Shown: positions 1 to 6,147, counted from the first letter of the stretch. The stretch: 8,441 bases of DNA from Clostridium sp. CAG:594 (GCA_000434835.1 FR881475.1:1-8441); one strand, 5' to 3'. The notes: generated by a model from the letters alone, not told the origin. Translations and numbers: made by a program.

Positions 1-1167
1 GATACATCTAAAGTAACTGATATGCAAAATATGTTTAGTGAATGTAATAAATTGAGAACAATAGATGTATCAAGATTTGATACTTCAAAGGTAACTGATA
101 TGAGGGCTTTATTTCAATCTTGTTTCGAACTTACAAATGTAGATTTATCACATTTTAATACGTCTAAAGTAGTTGATATGAGAAATATGTTTTATGAATG
201 TAAAAATATGTTAAATTTAAATTTATCTTCTTTTAATACAGCAAATGTAGTTGATATGCAGTATATGTTTGCTGGATGTAATAGTCTTTCAAATTTAGAT
301 TTAACATCATTTGATACTTCTAACGTAACAAATATGCAATATATGTTTAGAGAATGTAAAACACTAACAAAAATTGACGTATCTAAGTTTAATACATCTA
401 ACGTAACTAGTATGAAAAGTATGTTTGCTTATGCAGAAAAATTAGAAAATTTAGATGTAACTCATTTTGTTACTTCAAAGGTAACTGATATGCAAACAAT
501 GTTTTCTTGGTGTGGTAATTTAACTAGTTTAGATTTATCGTCTTTTGATACCCGAAATGTAGAAATGTTTAATGGAATATTTCAAGGATGTTATAAGTTA
601 GTGGATTTAGATATAAGTACATTTAATACGTCAAAAGCAATTAGAATAAATCATATGTTTAATGAATGTCATAGCATAAAAAGTCTAGATTTATCTCACT
701 TTGATACTAGAAATGTAGAAGATATGCAAATAATGTTTCAAAATTGCTATGAGCTTATAAGCTTAAATATATCATCATTTAATACGTCTAATGTAACAAA
801 AATGAATCATATGTTTAATGGTTGTAAAAAATTGCTTGATATAGACGTATCAAAATTTGATACATCTAAGGTAATTAATATGGAAGCTATGTTTCAAAAT
901 TGCTACGTACTTGTAAGTTTAAATGTATCATCATTTAATACATCTAATGTAACAAAAATGAATCATATGTTTAATAATTGTTATAACTTGAAAAATATTA
1001 ATTTATCAAAGTTTGATACAGCAAAAGTAACGGAAATGCAAGCTATGTTTCAACGCTGCACTGAACTTACTAATTTAGATTTAACTTCATTTAATACATC
1101 AAATTTAGTTGATATGGGATATATGTTCTATGGATGTACAAAATTAACTAATATAGATTTGTCAACC
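1..1167 (+). repeat. Tandem 78-nt coding repeats (26-residue LRR units)
   Basis: The codon for the repeat's leading phenylalanine (TTT) falls at 76, 154, 232, 310, 388, 466, 544, 622, 700, 778, 856, 934, 1012, 1090 and 1168. That is 14 consecutive steps of exactly 78 nt without an indel, and base 1 begins directly after where another would sit (-2). DNA identity between most units is moderate, while the protein pattern is strict, so selection on solenoid geometry is evident. Confidence 0.92.
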
Positions 1168-1314
1168 TTTGTTTTTTCTAGTGTTACTACTTCTTCTGAC
1201 GTGTTTGGCAATGTTCCAACTAGTTCATTAATCTACGTAAAAGATGATGCTTCAAAAGAATTTATACTAGGTGTTAGAAGCGATTTATCAAACGTACAAA
1301 TAAAAGGGGCTTAA
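1..1314 (+). CDS. BspA/DUF285-type leucine-rich-repeat surface protein, 5'-truncated by window
   Basis: The frame is open from base 1 and ends at TAA 1312-1314; the first ATG (base 22) lies inside a repeat, so the true start is upstream. The visible 437 residues are almost wholly 26-residue repeats. Each has a phenylalanine, then (D/N)TS-x-V-x-x-M, then an MF-x-x-C core, then L-x-x-L-(D/N)-(L/V/I)-S. This is the pattern of the BspA-like/DUF285 leucine-rich repeats found in Mollicutes, Treponema and gut Firmicutes surface proteins, some of which bind host or microbial ligands. The last ~45 residues (FVFSSV, then a GNVPTSS-x-IYVKD segment) leave the repeat and resemble the usual C-terminal cap of the family. 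No LPxTG motif or C-terminal membrane segment follows, so any anchor or signal peptide must be in the missing N-terminus. No clear terminator separates it from the tyrS leader. Family assignment is confident; ligand and function are unknown. Confidence 0.9.
   Translation, partial: DTSKVTDMQNMFSECNKLRTIDVSRFDTSKVTDMRALFQSCFELTNVDLSHFNTSKVVDMRNMFYECKNMLNLNLSSFNTANVVDMQYMFAGCNSLSNLDLTSFDTSNVTNMQYMFRECKTLTKIDVSKFNTSNVTSMKSMFAYAEKLENLDVTHFVTSKVTDMQTMFSWCGNLTSLDLSSFDTRNVEMFNGIFQGCYKLVDLDISTFNTSKAIRINHMFNECHSIKSLDLSHFDTRNVEDMQIMFQNCYELISLNISSFNTSNVTKMNHMFNGCKKLLDIDVSKFDTSKVINMEAMFQNCYVLVSLNVSSFNTSNVTKMNHMFNNCYNLKNINLSKFDTAKVTEMQAMFQRCTELTNLDLTSFNTSNLVDMGYMFYGCTKLTNIDLSTFVFSSVTTSSDVFGNVPTSSLIYVKDDASKEFILGVRSDLSNVQIKGA
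725..1036 (+). repeat. Higher-order 156-nt duplication (two LRR units repeated)
   Basis: Two adjacent two-unit blocks (about 725-880 and 881-1036) match much better than other units. Bases 787-819 are identical to 943-975 (33 nt, offset 156), and both blocks share the ATGTTTCAAAATTGCTA core at their start. This suggests a recent duplication or gene conversion of a pair of units inside the array. Confidence 0.7.
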
Positions 1315-1320
1315 AAATAT

Positions 1321-1349
1321 TTGACAAATCATTAATAATTGAATAAAAT
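1321..1349 (+). promoter_or_regulatory. Sigma-70/SigA-type promoter of tyrS leader
   Basis: TTGACA (1321-1326) is followed after 17 nt by TAAAAT (1344-1349): a perfect -35, a near-consensus -10 and ideal spacing. Transcription would begin near 1355-1357, just before the first recognisable T-box elements. It begins only 6 nt after the stop of the upstream LRR gene. Confidence 0.75.
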
Positions 1350-1355
1350 ATTATT

Positions 1356-1504
1356 GTTAGTGATGAAGGAATTTACGACTCTGGAGCTAAAACGTAATAA
1401 AGGCGTTAACTTAAACTAAGTGCTAGACATATATCTAGAACAAAGGTGGTACCGCGGTTATTGATTATTAAATCGTCCTTTAGTAAAGGATGATTTTTTT
1501 TATT
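1356..1504 (+). promoter_or_regulatory. Tyrosine T-box riboswitch (leader of tyrS) with very short Stem I
   Basis: The T-box core GGTGGTACCGCGG lies at 1445-1457 directly ahead of tyrS. The antiterminator can be drawn: AAAGG (1442-1446) pairs with CCTTT (1477-1481) and CGGTT pairs with AATCG (1471-1475). It competes with the terminator at 1471-1495. Upstream, CTAGA/TCTAG (1423-1427/1434-1438) fits Stem III, and ACTTA/TAAGT (1409-1413/1417-1421) and AACG/CGTT (1391-1394/1404-1407) form small hairpins. A specifier triplet TAC (Tyr) sits at 1374-1376 between a TGATGA (1361-1366) and a CTGGAG (1381-1386), which resemble the kink-turn strands at the base of Stem I, closed by TTAG/CTAA (1357-1360/1387-1390). 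Only about 85 nt lie between the inferred start and the T-box, too few for a full Stem I with its distal tRNA-elbow-binding loop. Uncharged tRNA-Tyr would stabilise the antiterminator and switch tyrS on. Confidence 0.9.
1471..1504 (+). terminator. T-box regulated intrinsic terminator
   Basis: An 11-bp stem (AATCGTCCTTT with AAAGGATGATT, one G-T pair) with an AGT loop is followed by a run of T from 1494. Its 5' arm contains the bases used by the antiterminator, so the two structures are mutually exclusive, as in transcriptional T-boxes. Confidence 0.9.
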
Positions 1505-1520
1505 TTGAAAGGAGATTATT

Positions 1521-2747
1521 ATGACATTATATGAAGATTTAAAATGGAGAGGATTAATTCAAGACATATCAGATGAAAAATTAATTGATAAACTAAACAA
1601 TGAAAAATTAACTTTTTATATAGGAACAGATCCAACAGCAGATTCTATGCACATAGGTCATTATTCATCATTTTTAATATCTAAAAGACTTGCTAAGGCA
1701 GGACATCATCCAATTTTATTAGTAGGTGGTGCAACGGGTCTTATAGGAGATCCTAAACCAACTGCAGAGCGTCCTATGATATCTAAAGAAGAAGTAGAAC
1801 ACAATTTTAAAGGACTTAAAAAACAAGCTGAAGAGATATTTGGTTTTGAAGTAGTTAATAACTATGATTGGACAAAAGACATTAACGTAATAGACTTTTT
1901 AAGAGATTATGGTAAGTATTTTAATATCAATTATATGCTTGCTAAAGATAAGGTAAAATCAAGAATGGAAACAGGTATTACTTATGCTGAGTTTTCATAC
2001 ATGATACTTCAAGCTCTTGATTTTATGCACCTTTATGAAACAAGAGGATGCACACTACAAGTTGCAGGATCAGATCAATGGGGAAACATAACATCAGGTA
2101 TAGAGCTTACTAGAAAAAAACTTGGTAAAGAATTATACGGAATGGTAATGCCTCTTGTAACTGATTCTAATGGTGTTAAGTTTGGTAAGACTGAAGGAAA
2201 CGCATTATGGTTAGATAAGAATAAAACTTCTTCTTATGAGTTATATCAATATTTAATTAACCTAGAAGATTCTATGATTATTGAATACTTAAAGAAATTA
2301 ACATTCTTAAGTAAAGAAGAAATAGAAGAGCTAGAAAAGAAGCATAATTCTAATCCTCATCTAAGAGAGGCTCATAAAGCATTAGCACGTGAAGTAATAA
2401 CTGATCTTCATGGTAAGGAAGAATATGAAAAAGCTGTTAAAATAAGCGAGGCTTTATTTAGTGGAAATGTATCATCACTTTCTAAAGATGAAATATTAAT
2501 GTGCTTTAAAGATGTTCCTTCATTTAATGTTAAAGAAGGAGTTAAGCTAATTGATATGTTAGTTGATAATAAGATTTGCACAAGTAAAAGAGAAGCAAGA
2601 GAATTTTTAAAAGCATCATCTATTTCTATTAATGATAAAAAAGTAAACGAAGAAGAAATGCTAATTACTAAAGATATAGCAATAGAAGGTGAATTACTAG
2701 TTATAAAACGTGGTAAGAAGAAAAACTTTATAGGTAAGATAAGTTAA
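1521..2747 (+). CDS. tyrS: Tyrosyl-tRNA synthetase
   Basis: Class I aminoacyl-tRNA synthetase that activates tyrosine with ATP and charges tRNA-Tyr in the cytoplasm. The 408-residue length is normal for the bacterial enzyme. The Rossmann catalytic domain has HIGH at residues 44-47 and the KMSKS-equivalent KFGKT at 220-224. The tyrosine-pocket residues of the family are present (Y33, then Y160, Q164 and D167 in the SYMILQALD segment), as is GSDQWGN at 183-189. A C-terminal S4 RNA-binding domain occupies about 340-400 (ICTSKREAREFL...). The ATG is set by AAAGGAG at 1508-1514 with 6-nt spacing. Expression is controlled by the T-box leader just upstream and ended by a hairpin overlapping the stop codon, so this is a single-gene unit. 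Identification is secure. Confidence 0.98.
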   Translation: MTLYEDLKWRGLIQDISDEKLIDKLNNEKLTFYIGTDPTADSMHIGHYSSFLISKRLAKAGHHPILLVGGATGLIGDPKPTAERPMISKEEVEHNFKGLKKQAEEIFGFEVVNNYDWTKDINVIDFLRDYGKYFNINYMLAKDKVKSRMETGITYAEFSYMILQALDFMHLYETRGCTLQVAGSDQWGNITSGIELTRKKLGKELYGMVMPLVTDSNGVKFGKTEGNALWLDKNKTSSYELYQYLINLEDSMIIEYLKKLTFLSKEEIEELEKKHNSNPHLREAHKALAREVITDLHGKEEYEKAVKISEALFSGNVSSLSKDEILMCFKDVPSFNVKEGVKLIDMLVDNKICTSKREAREFLKASSISINDKKVNEEEMLITKDIAIEGELLVIKRGKKKNFIGKIS

Positions 2748-2772
2748 TGATTATGTGTCATTAACTTTTTTT
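2741..2772 (+). terminator. Intrinsic terminator of tyrS, overlapping its stop codon
   Basis: GTTAATGA (2743-2750) pairs perfectly with TCATTAAC (2758-2765) around a 7-nt loop, extendable by two A-T pairs, followed by TTTTTTT (2766-2772). The tyrS TAA (2745-2747) lies inside the 5' arm. Confidence 0.85.
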
Positions 2773-2784
2773 GTCATGTTATAT

Positions 2785-2813
2785 TTGCTAATTGCTAACT
2801 TAAATGATATAAT
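2785..2813 (+). promoter_or_regulatory. Promoter of the cohesin-like/cpsCDB-type operon
   Basis: TTGCTA (2785-2790), 17-nt spacer, TATAAT (2808-2813). The -10 is perfect and the -35 matches at four of six positions. The predicted transcript start (~2820) lies just ahead of AGGTGA (2821-2826) and the ATG at 2831, giving an almost minimal leader. Confidence 0.7.
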
Positions 2814-2830
2814 TGATAATAGGTGATAGC

Positions 2831-3697
2831 ATGAAAAAAAGGATAATAGTTTTTATAAGTGTAGTATTTTGTTTTTTTGCATTTTTAGTAAATGTAAAAG
2901 CATTAAACAAGATTTATTTTGATTCTGAGGATTTATCTGTTATGCCAGGTGAAACCAAGGAAGTAGGCGTTTATGTAGATAGTGATAGTAGTTTTACAAG
3001 TATTAAAATGAACGTAATAACAACATCAAATAGTATTAATTTTGCAGGTATTACGTATAATGAGGCTTTTACTAAAACAAATAATGGAAGCTCTGTTATT
3101 TTAACTTCTAAAACACCTTTAAAAAGTGGAAGTAAAGTTGCAACTATAAATGTTAAGGCTATAGATAGTGCAACAGTTGGAACAACAGGGTATATAAGAG
3201 TAAGTAATGTATCTTTAAATGATGTTCAATTAGAAAATGCATCTTTAAGTGTTAAAGTATCTAATGAAAGTTCATCTAGCTCTTATCTTAAAAGTGTTAC
3301 GTCTAATATTGTTAAAATAGATTTTAATAAAGATACGTATGACTATGAATATGAAGTATCAAATGATGTTGATAAAATGGATTTAGTCGCACAAGCAGAA
3401 GATAGTAATGCTAAAATAGATATATCTAATCAAACATTAAAGATAGGTGAAAATACTATTAAAATAACTGTAACAGCTAAAAATAAAGATAAAAAAGTAT
3501 ATACTTTTTCTATAAATAGAAAAGAAAAGGAAAAAGAAAATCAAATTGATGAAAAAGACGATGATGTTATACCAATAAGTGATAGTGTTGAAACAAAAAA
3601 GCCAAATAAAACTGGTTTTGTATTACTTTTAGGAATATTAATAGGAGTTATGATAATAGATTTAGTTATCATGAAAAAGAATAAATATAAAAAATAG
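2831..3697 (+). CDS. Membrane-anchored cohesin-like / cadherin-like surface protein
   Basis: I chose ATG 2831 (288 residues). AGGTGA sits 4 nt upstream, and a Lys-Arg start followed by a hydrophobic stretch gives a signal peptide (about 1-24, cleavage after NVKA). An in-frame TTG at 2813 would overlap the -10 promoter element. After the signal, residues ~28-143 are a beta-rich domain like bacterial cohesin-type folds (VMPGETKEVGVYVD, later a GSKVATINVKA strand pattern). Residues ~153-232 look like a Cadherin-like beta-sandwich repeat (SSYLKSVTSN start, Y-x-Y-x-V-x-ND centre, YTFSINR end). A Lys/Glu/Asp-rich linker (231-258) and a single membrane segment (262-281) with a short Lys-rich tail follow. 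The layout predicts an extracellular protein held in the membrane. It lies 41 nt before the Wzz-like gene with no terminator between, suggesting a link to the surface polysaccharide. No dockerin partner is visible; exact role unknown. Confidence 0.8.
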   Translation: MKKRIIVFISVVFCFFAFLVNVKALNKIYFDSEDLSVMPGETKEVGVYVDSDSSFTSIKMNVITTSNSINFAGITYNEAFTKTNNGSSVILTSKTPLKSGSKVATINVKAIDSATVGTTGYIRVSNVSLNDVQLENASLSVKVSNESSSSSYLKSVTSNIVKIDFNKDTYDYEYEVSNDVDKMDLVAQAEDSNAKIDISNQTLKIGENTIKITVTAKNKDKKVYTFSINRKEKEKENQIDEKDDDVIPISDSVETKKPNKTGFVLLLGILIGVMIIDLVIMKKNKYKK

Positions 3698-3738
3698 AAG
3701 TATATCTATATCGTAAAGAATTATAGAAGGAGAGTATT

Positions 3739-4407
3739 ATGGAGACGATAGATTTAAAAGATTTATTTGATTATTATAAATCCAAGTTGGGTGTTGTAAT
3801 ATTATTTGTAGTATTAGTTGGAATATTAGGATGTTTATATGGTTTATTTATACAAAAACCAATGTATAAGTCATCTACTTCAATAGTTTTAATTAGTGAG
3901 GCTAAAGATAATAGTCAGTTAACATATAATGATGTATCTGTTAACCAAAACTTAGTAAGTACTTATTCTGAAATAGTTAAAAGTAAAAGAGTATTAGGTC
4001 AGGTTATTAATAATTTAAATCTTAATTATACTTATGGAGCATTATCTAATAACATAGAAGTATCATCTGTTACAGGAACTCAAATAATAAAAATAACGGT
4101 AACTGATGAAAATAGTAAAACTGCAATGAAAGTTGCTAATGAAATAGGAAAAGTATTTGCAAAGGAAATTCCAGAATTATATAATATTTCAAACGTAAAT
4201 ATATTAGATACTGCAGAGCAGCCATCTAGTGCATATAATGTTAATATTACAAAACAAAGTGCAATTTTCTTACTAGCTGGATTAGTATTAGGGTTAGGCG
4301 TTGTATTTGTTATGTATTACTTTGATAGATCAGTTAAAAATGCATCTCAAATAGAAGATAAACTAAAACTTCCAGTACTTGCAACAGTAAGGGAATATAG
4401 AGGATAG
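3739..4407 (+). CDS. Wzz/CpsC-type polysaccharide chain-length and tyrosine-kinase modulator protein
   Basis: A polysaccharide co-polymerase of the CpsC/CapA/YveK group, which sets polymer length and activates the partner tyrosine kinase at the membrane. The 222 residues follow the family plan: a short cytoplasmic start (METIDLKDLFDYYKSK), membrane segment 1 at ~18-38, and an extracytoplasmic domain of ~135 residues including KPMYKSS just after the membrane. A Pro-containing region (AEQPSSAYN, 159-167) precedes membrane segment 2 at ~175-195. A cytoplasmic tail (YYFDRSVKNASQIEDKLKLPVLATV) is the usual kinase-contacting part. The ATG is preceded by AGAAGGAG (3725-3732). It is 16 nt upstream of the kinase gene, so the pair is almost certainly translated from one mRNA. 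As usual in Firmicutes, and unlike proteobacterial Wzc, the membrane and kinase parts are separate proteins. Confidence 0.92.
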   Translation: METIDLKDLFDYYKSKLGVVILFVVLVGILGCLYGLFIQKPMYKSSTSIVLISEAKDNSQLTYNDVSVNQNLVSTYSEIVKSKRVLGQVINNLNLNYTYGALSNNIEVSSVTGTQIIKITVTDENSKTAMKVANEIGKVFAKEIPELYNISNVNILDTAEQPSSAYNVNITKQSAIFLLAGLVLGLGVVFVMYYFDRSVKNASQIEDKLKLPVLATVREYRG

Positions 4408-4423
4408 TAAGGGGGTAGTTATT

Positions 4424-5092
4424 GTGAAAAATGAATTAATAGTAATGAGTAAACCTAAGGCAACAATAAGTGAAGATATAAGAACTCTTAGAACTAACTT
4501 AGAATTTTCCTTAACTACAAATAATGAGAAAGTAGTTATGATTACGTCTTCTAATCCTTCTGAGGGAAAGAGTTTTATTTCTAGTAATTTAAGTACTTGT
4601 TTTGCACAAAATAATAAGAAAGTATTATTAATAGATGCTGATTTAAGATTAGGAAGGCTTCATAAAATATTTAATATTTCTAATAAGAGGGGTTTATCTA
4701 ATCTTATATTAAACTATGATGATGATACTAAGTATGAAAGTTATATACAAAAAACAGATGTTAATGGACTTTTTGTTATTCCAAGGGGAATTGTTCCACC
4801 TAATCCAGCAGAATTATTAGGTTCTAAGAAATTTGATGATATTCTTCATGATTTAAAAAGAATATTTGATTATATTATATTAGATGCAACTCCTATTAAT
4901 GGCTTATCTGATGCTTTAATATTAACTAAGAATGCAAATGAAGTAGTTATAGTATGTAAGTATGGTAAAACTGATTTAGGAGATTTAGAAGAGTGTAAAA
5001 AAGCTCTTTTAAATGCTGATGCTAAAATAGCGGGTGTAGTAATAAATAGTATGCCAAAAACTAAGAATAAGTATGGATATTATACGGAGTAG
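4424..5092 (+). CDS. CpsD/YwqD-type tyrosine autokinase (BY-kinase)
   Basis: Cytoplasmic P-loop tyrosine kinase that cycles through autophosphorylation to control capsule/EPS assembly. The start is GTG 4424, supported by AAGGGGG (4409-4415) 8 nt upstream; the next ATG (4445) has no comparable site. Family motifs appear in order: EDIRTLRTNLEF (17-28), Walker A SSNPSEGKS (42-50, K49), Walker A' LLIDADLRLGR (68-78) with D71 and D73, PPNPAELLGS (125-134), and Walker B YIILDATP (150-157). The C-terminus is K-Y-G-Y-Y-T-E, with Tyr at 217, 219 and 220, so the phosphorylatable cluster is only three tyrosines and lies at the extreme end. At 222 residues it is close to the usual ~230. The upstream Wzz-like protein would recruit it to the membrane, and the downstream PHP phosphatase would reverse its phosphorylation. 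Confidence 0.93.
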   Translation: MKNELIVMSKPKATISEDIRTLRTNLEFSLTTNNEKVVMITSSNPSEGKSFISSNLSTCFAQNNKKVLLIDADLRLGRLHKIFNISNKRGLSNLILNYDDDTKYESYIQKTDVNGLFVIPRGIVPPNPAELLGSKKFDDILHDLKRIFDYIILDATPINGLSDALILTKNANEVVIVCKYGKTDLGDLEECKKALLNADAKIAGVVINSMPKTKNKYGYYTE

Positions 5093-5099
5093 ATAATAA

Positions 5100-5822
5100 A
5101 TGATAGATATGCATTGCCATATATTATATGGTATAGATGATGGATGTAAAACTATAGAAGAATCTATAGAAACTATTAAAAATATGAAAAATGTAGGCTT
5201 TAATACTATAGTTTTAACACCACATTATATAGAAGATTCGTTATTTAAAGCTAATAATAATTTAAAGCTAGAACGATTAGAAATATTAAAAGAAGAATTA
5301 TTAAAGAATAATATAGATGTTAACTTATTTTTAGGTAATGAAATATTTATTAATGAAAGTATAAATGAACTTATAATTAATAAAGAAATACGTTCTATTA
5401 ATAATACAAGATATATATTAATAGAACTTCCATTTGACAATCAAATATTAAATTTAGATGATTATATATATGAACTAAGTTTAAAAGGGTATAAGGTAAT
5501 AATTGCACACCCAGAAAGATATTCTTATTTTAAAGATGATTATAAAGAAGCTAAAAGGTTATACGATAGTGGAGTCTTATTTCAAGTTAATTATGGAAGT
5601 ATTATAGGACAATATGGAAATGGTTCTAAAAAGCTTGTTAAAAAGCTTTTAAAGGACAATATGGTAGACTTTATATCAACTGATGTACATAAACCTAATT
5701 CTAGATTATTTGATAAATTTGACTTAATTAAACGTAAAATAATTAAGATAACAGGTGAAGATAAATTTAAAGAAATAACTTGTAATAACATGTTAAAAGT
5801 TATTAATGATGAAGATATTTAA
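5100..5822 (+). CDS. CpsB/YwqE-type PHP-domain protein-tyrosine phosphatase
   Basis: Metal-dependent (usually Mn) phosphatase of the PHP family that dephosphorylates the CpsD-type kinase. At 240 residues it is near the family norm. Metal-ligand motifs are all present: DMHCHIL at 3-9 (H5, H7), the DDG just after (13-15), TPHY (H42), GNEIF (E81), HPERY (H137) and the STDVH motif near the C-terminus (D195, H197). The start ATG 5100 is 7 nt after the kinase stop; a CGGAG (5085-5089) inside the kinase end is the likely ribosome site, which suggests translational coupling. The gene is the last of its unit: its TAA runs directly into a strong terminator. Gene order co-polymerase, kinase, phosphatase differs from the streptococcal phosphatase, co-polymerase, kinase order. 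Function is well supported by motifs and context. Confidence 0.93.
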   Translation: MIDMHCHILYGIDDGCKTIEESIETIKNMKNVGFNTIVLTPHYIEDSLFKANNNLKLERLEILKEELLKNNIDVNLFLGNEIFINESINELIINKEIRSINNTRYILIELPFDNQILNLDDYIYELSLKGYKVIIAHPERYSYFKDDYKEAKRLYDSGVLFQVNYGSIIGQYGNGSKKLVKKLLKDNMVDFISTDVHKPNSRLFDKFDLIKRKIIKITGEDKFKEITCNNMLKVINDEDI

Positions 5823-5857
5823 AAACAAAGATTAATTTAATATCTTTGTTTTTTATT
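5821..5857 (+). terminator. Strong intrinsic terminator after the phosphatase gene
   Basis: AAAAACAAAGAT (5821-5832) pairs perfectly over 12 bp with ATCTTTGTTTTT (5842-5853) around a 9-nt loop, then more T. The A-run on the left arm could also let it act on transcripts from the other strand. It closes the operon that starts at 2785. Confidence 0.88.
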
Positions 5858-5996
5858 ATATAAAAATTAGTTCTTTTTTATAAAATAATACAATATTTTG
5901 TAATATAAATAAAAAAATTATAAAAACTACAAAAAACGACATAATATTTATAGATAATCAATTATAGTATGTAACTTGTAACAGAAAGGACTGATT

Positions 5997-6119
5997 ATTA
6001 TTAATAGTTTTTTAATATTTTTAATTGGAGTATTTATAGGAGGACTATTTATGACATTTGTTATGTGTACTCTTCAAATAAGTAGAATTACTGAATATAA
6101 AGATAAGTATGAAAAATAA
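5997..6119 (+). CDS. Small single-membrane-segment protein, DUF3789-like, apparent ATT start
   Basis: An open frame of about 40 residues ends at TAA 6117-6119. Its product is a hydrophobic helix with a small-residue pattern (FLIFLIGVFIGGLFMTFVMC) followed by LQISRITEYKDKYEK, a polar, charged tail. This matches the general look of DUF3789-type tiny proteins common in Firmicutes: a Gly-rich helix, then M-x-x-LQ-x-x-RI and a charged tail. AGAAAGGA (5983-5990) is well placed for a start at 5997 or 6000, but both codons are ATT and no ATG/GTG/TTG is nearby. An internal ATG at 6051, preceded by GGAGGA (6039-6044), could instead yield a 22-residue peptide without most of the helix. Function unknown; it lies alone between two terminators. 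The family match is by eye only. Confidence 0.55.
   Translation: MINSFLIFLIGVFIGGLFMTFVMCTLQISRITEYKDKYEK
6039..6044 (+). promoter_or_regulatory. Internal Shine-Dalgarno-like site within the small membrane-protein gene
   Basis: GGAGGA encodes the Gly-Gly pair of the membrane helix and also lies 6 nt before an in-frame ATG (6051). Either it is a coincidence of glycine codons or it sets a second, shorter product. It makes the true start of this gene ambiguous. Confidence 0.4.
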
Positions 6120-6147
6120 TATTATGATAAAATAATATTATTTTTTT
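6112..6147 (+). terminator. All-A/T hairpin terminator after the small gene
   Basis: Bases 6112-6125 pair with 6132-6145 (14 consecutive A-T pairs, outermost pairs inside the A- and T-runs) around a GATAAA loop, followed by T-run 6141-6147. It overlaps the small gene's stop codon. It contains no G-C pair, so its strength is uncertain. Confidence 0.6.

Noticed and set aside
1..1314. CRISPR array or non-coding tandem repeat
   Set aside because: The 78-nt period is coding, units have diverged at DNA level while keeping the protein pattern, and there is no repeat-spacer structure.
1316..1352. AATATTT/AAATATT inverted repeat as an LRR terminator
   Set aside because: Seven A-T pairs around a 23-nt loop with no following T-run; it overlaps a far better promoter.
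2813..2830. TTG start giving six extra residues on the cohesin-like protein
   Set aside because: The codon overlaps the -10 hexamer and would precede the predicted transcript start; ATG 2831 has AGGTGA and begins a normal signal peptide.
5225..5440. Open frame of 71 codons on the - strand
   Set aside because: It lies wholly inside the phosphatase gene, whose metal-ligand motifs are intact; the product is low-complexity Ser/Leu/Ile from AT-rich antisense codons.
5591..5791. Open frame of 66 codons on the - strand
   Set aside because: Antisense shadow of the phosphatase C-terminus with no recognisable domain and no ribosome site that I can see.
5936..5968. Promoter for the small membrane-protein gene (ACGACA, TATAGT)
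   Set aside because: Spacing is 21 nt and both hexamers are poor; indistinguishable from AT-rich background.
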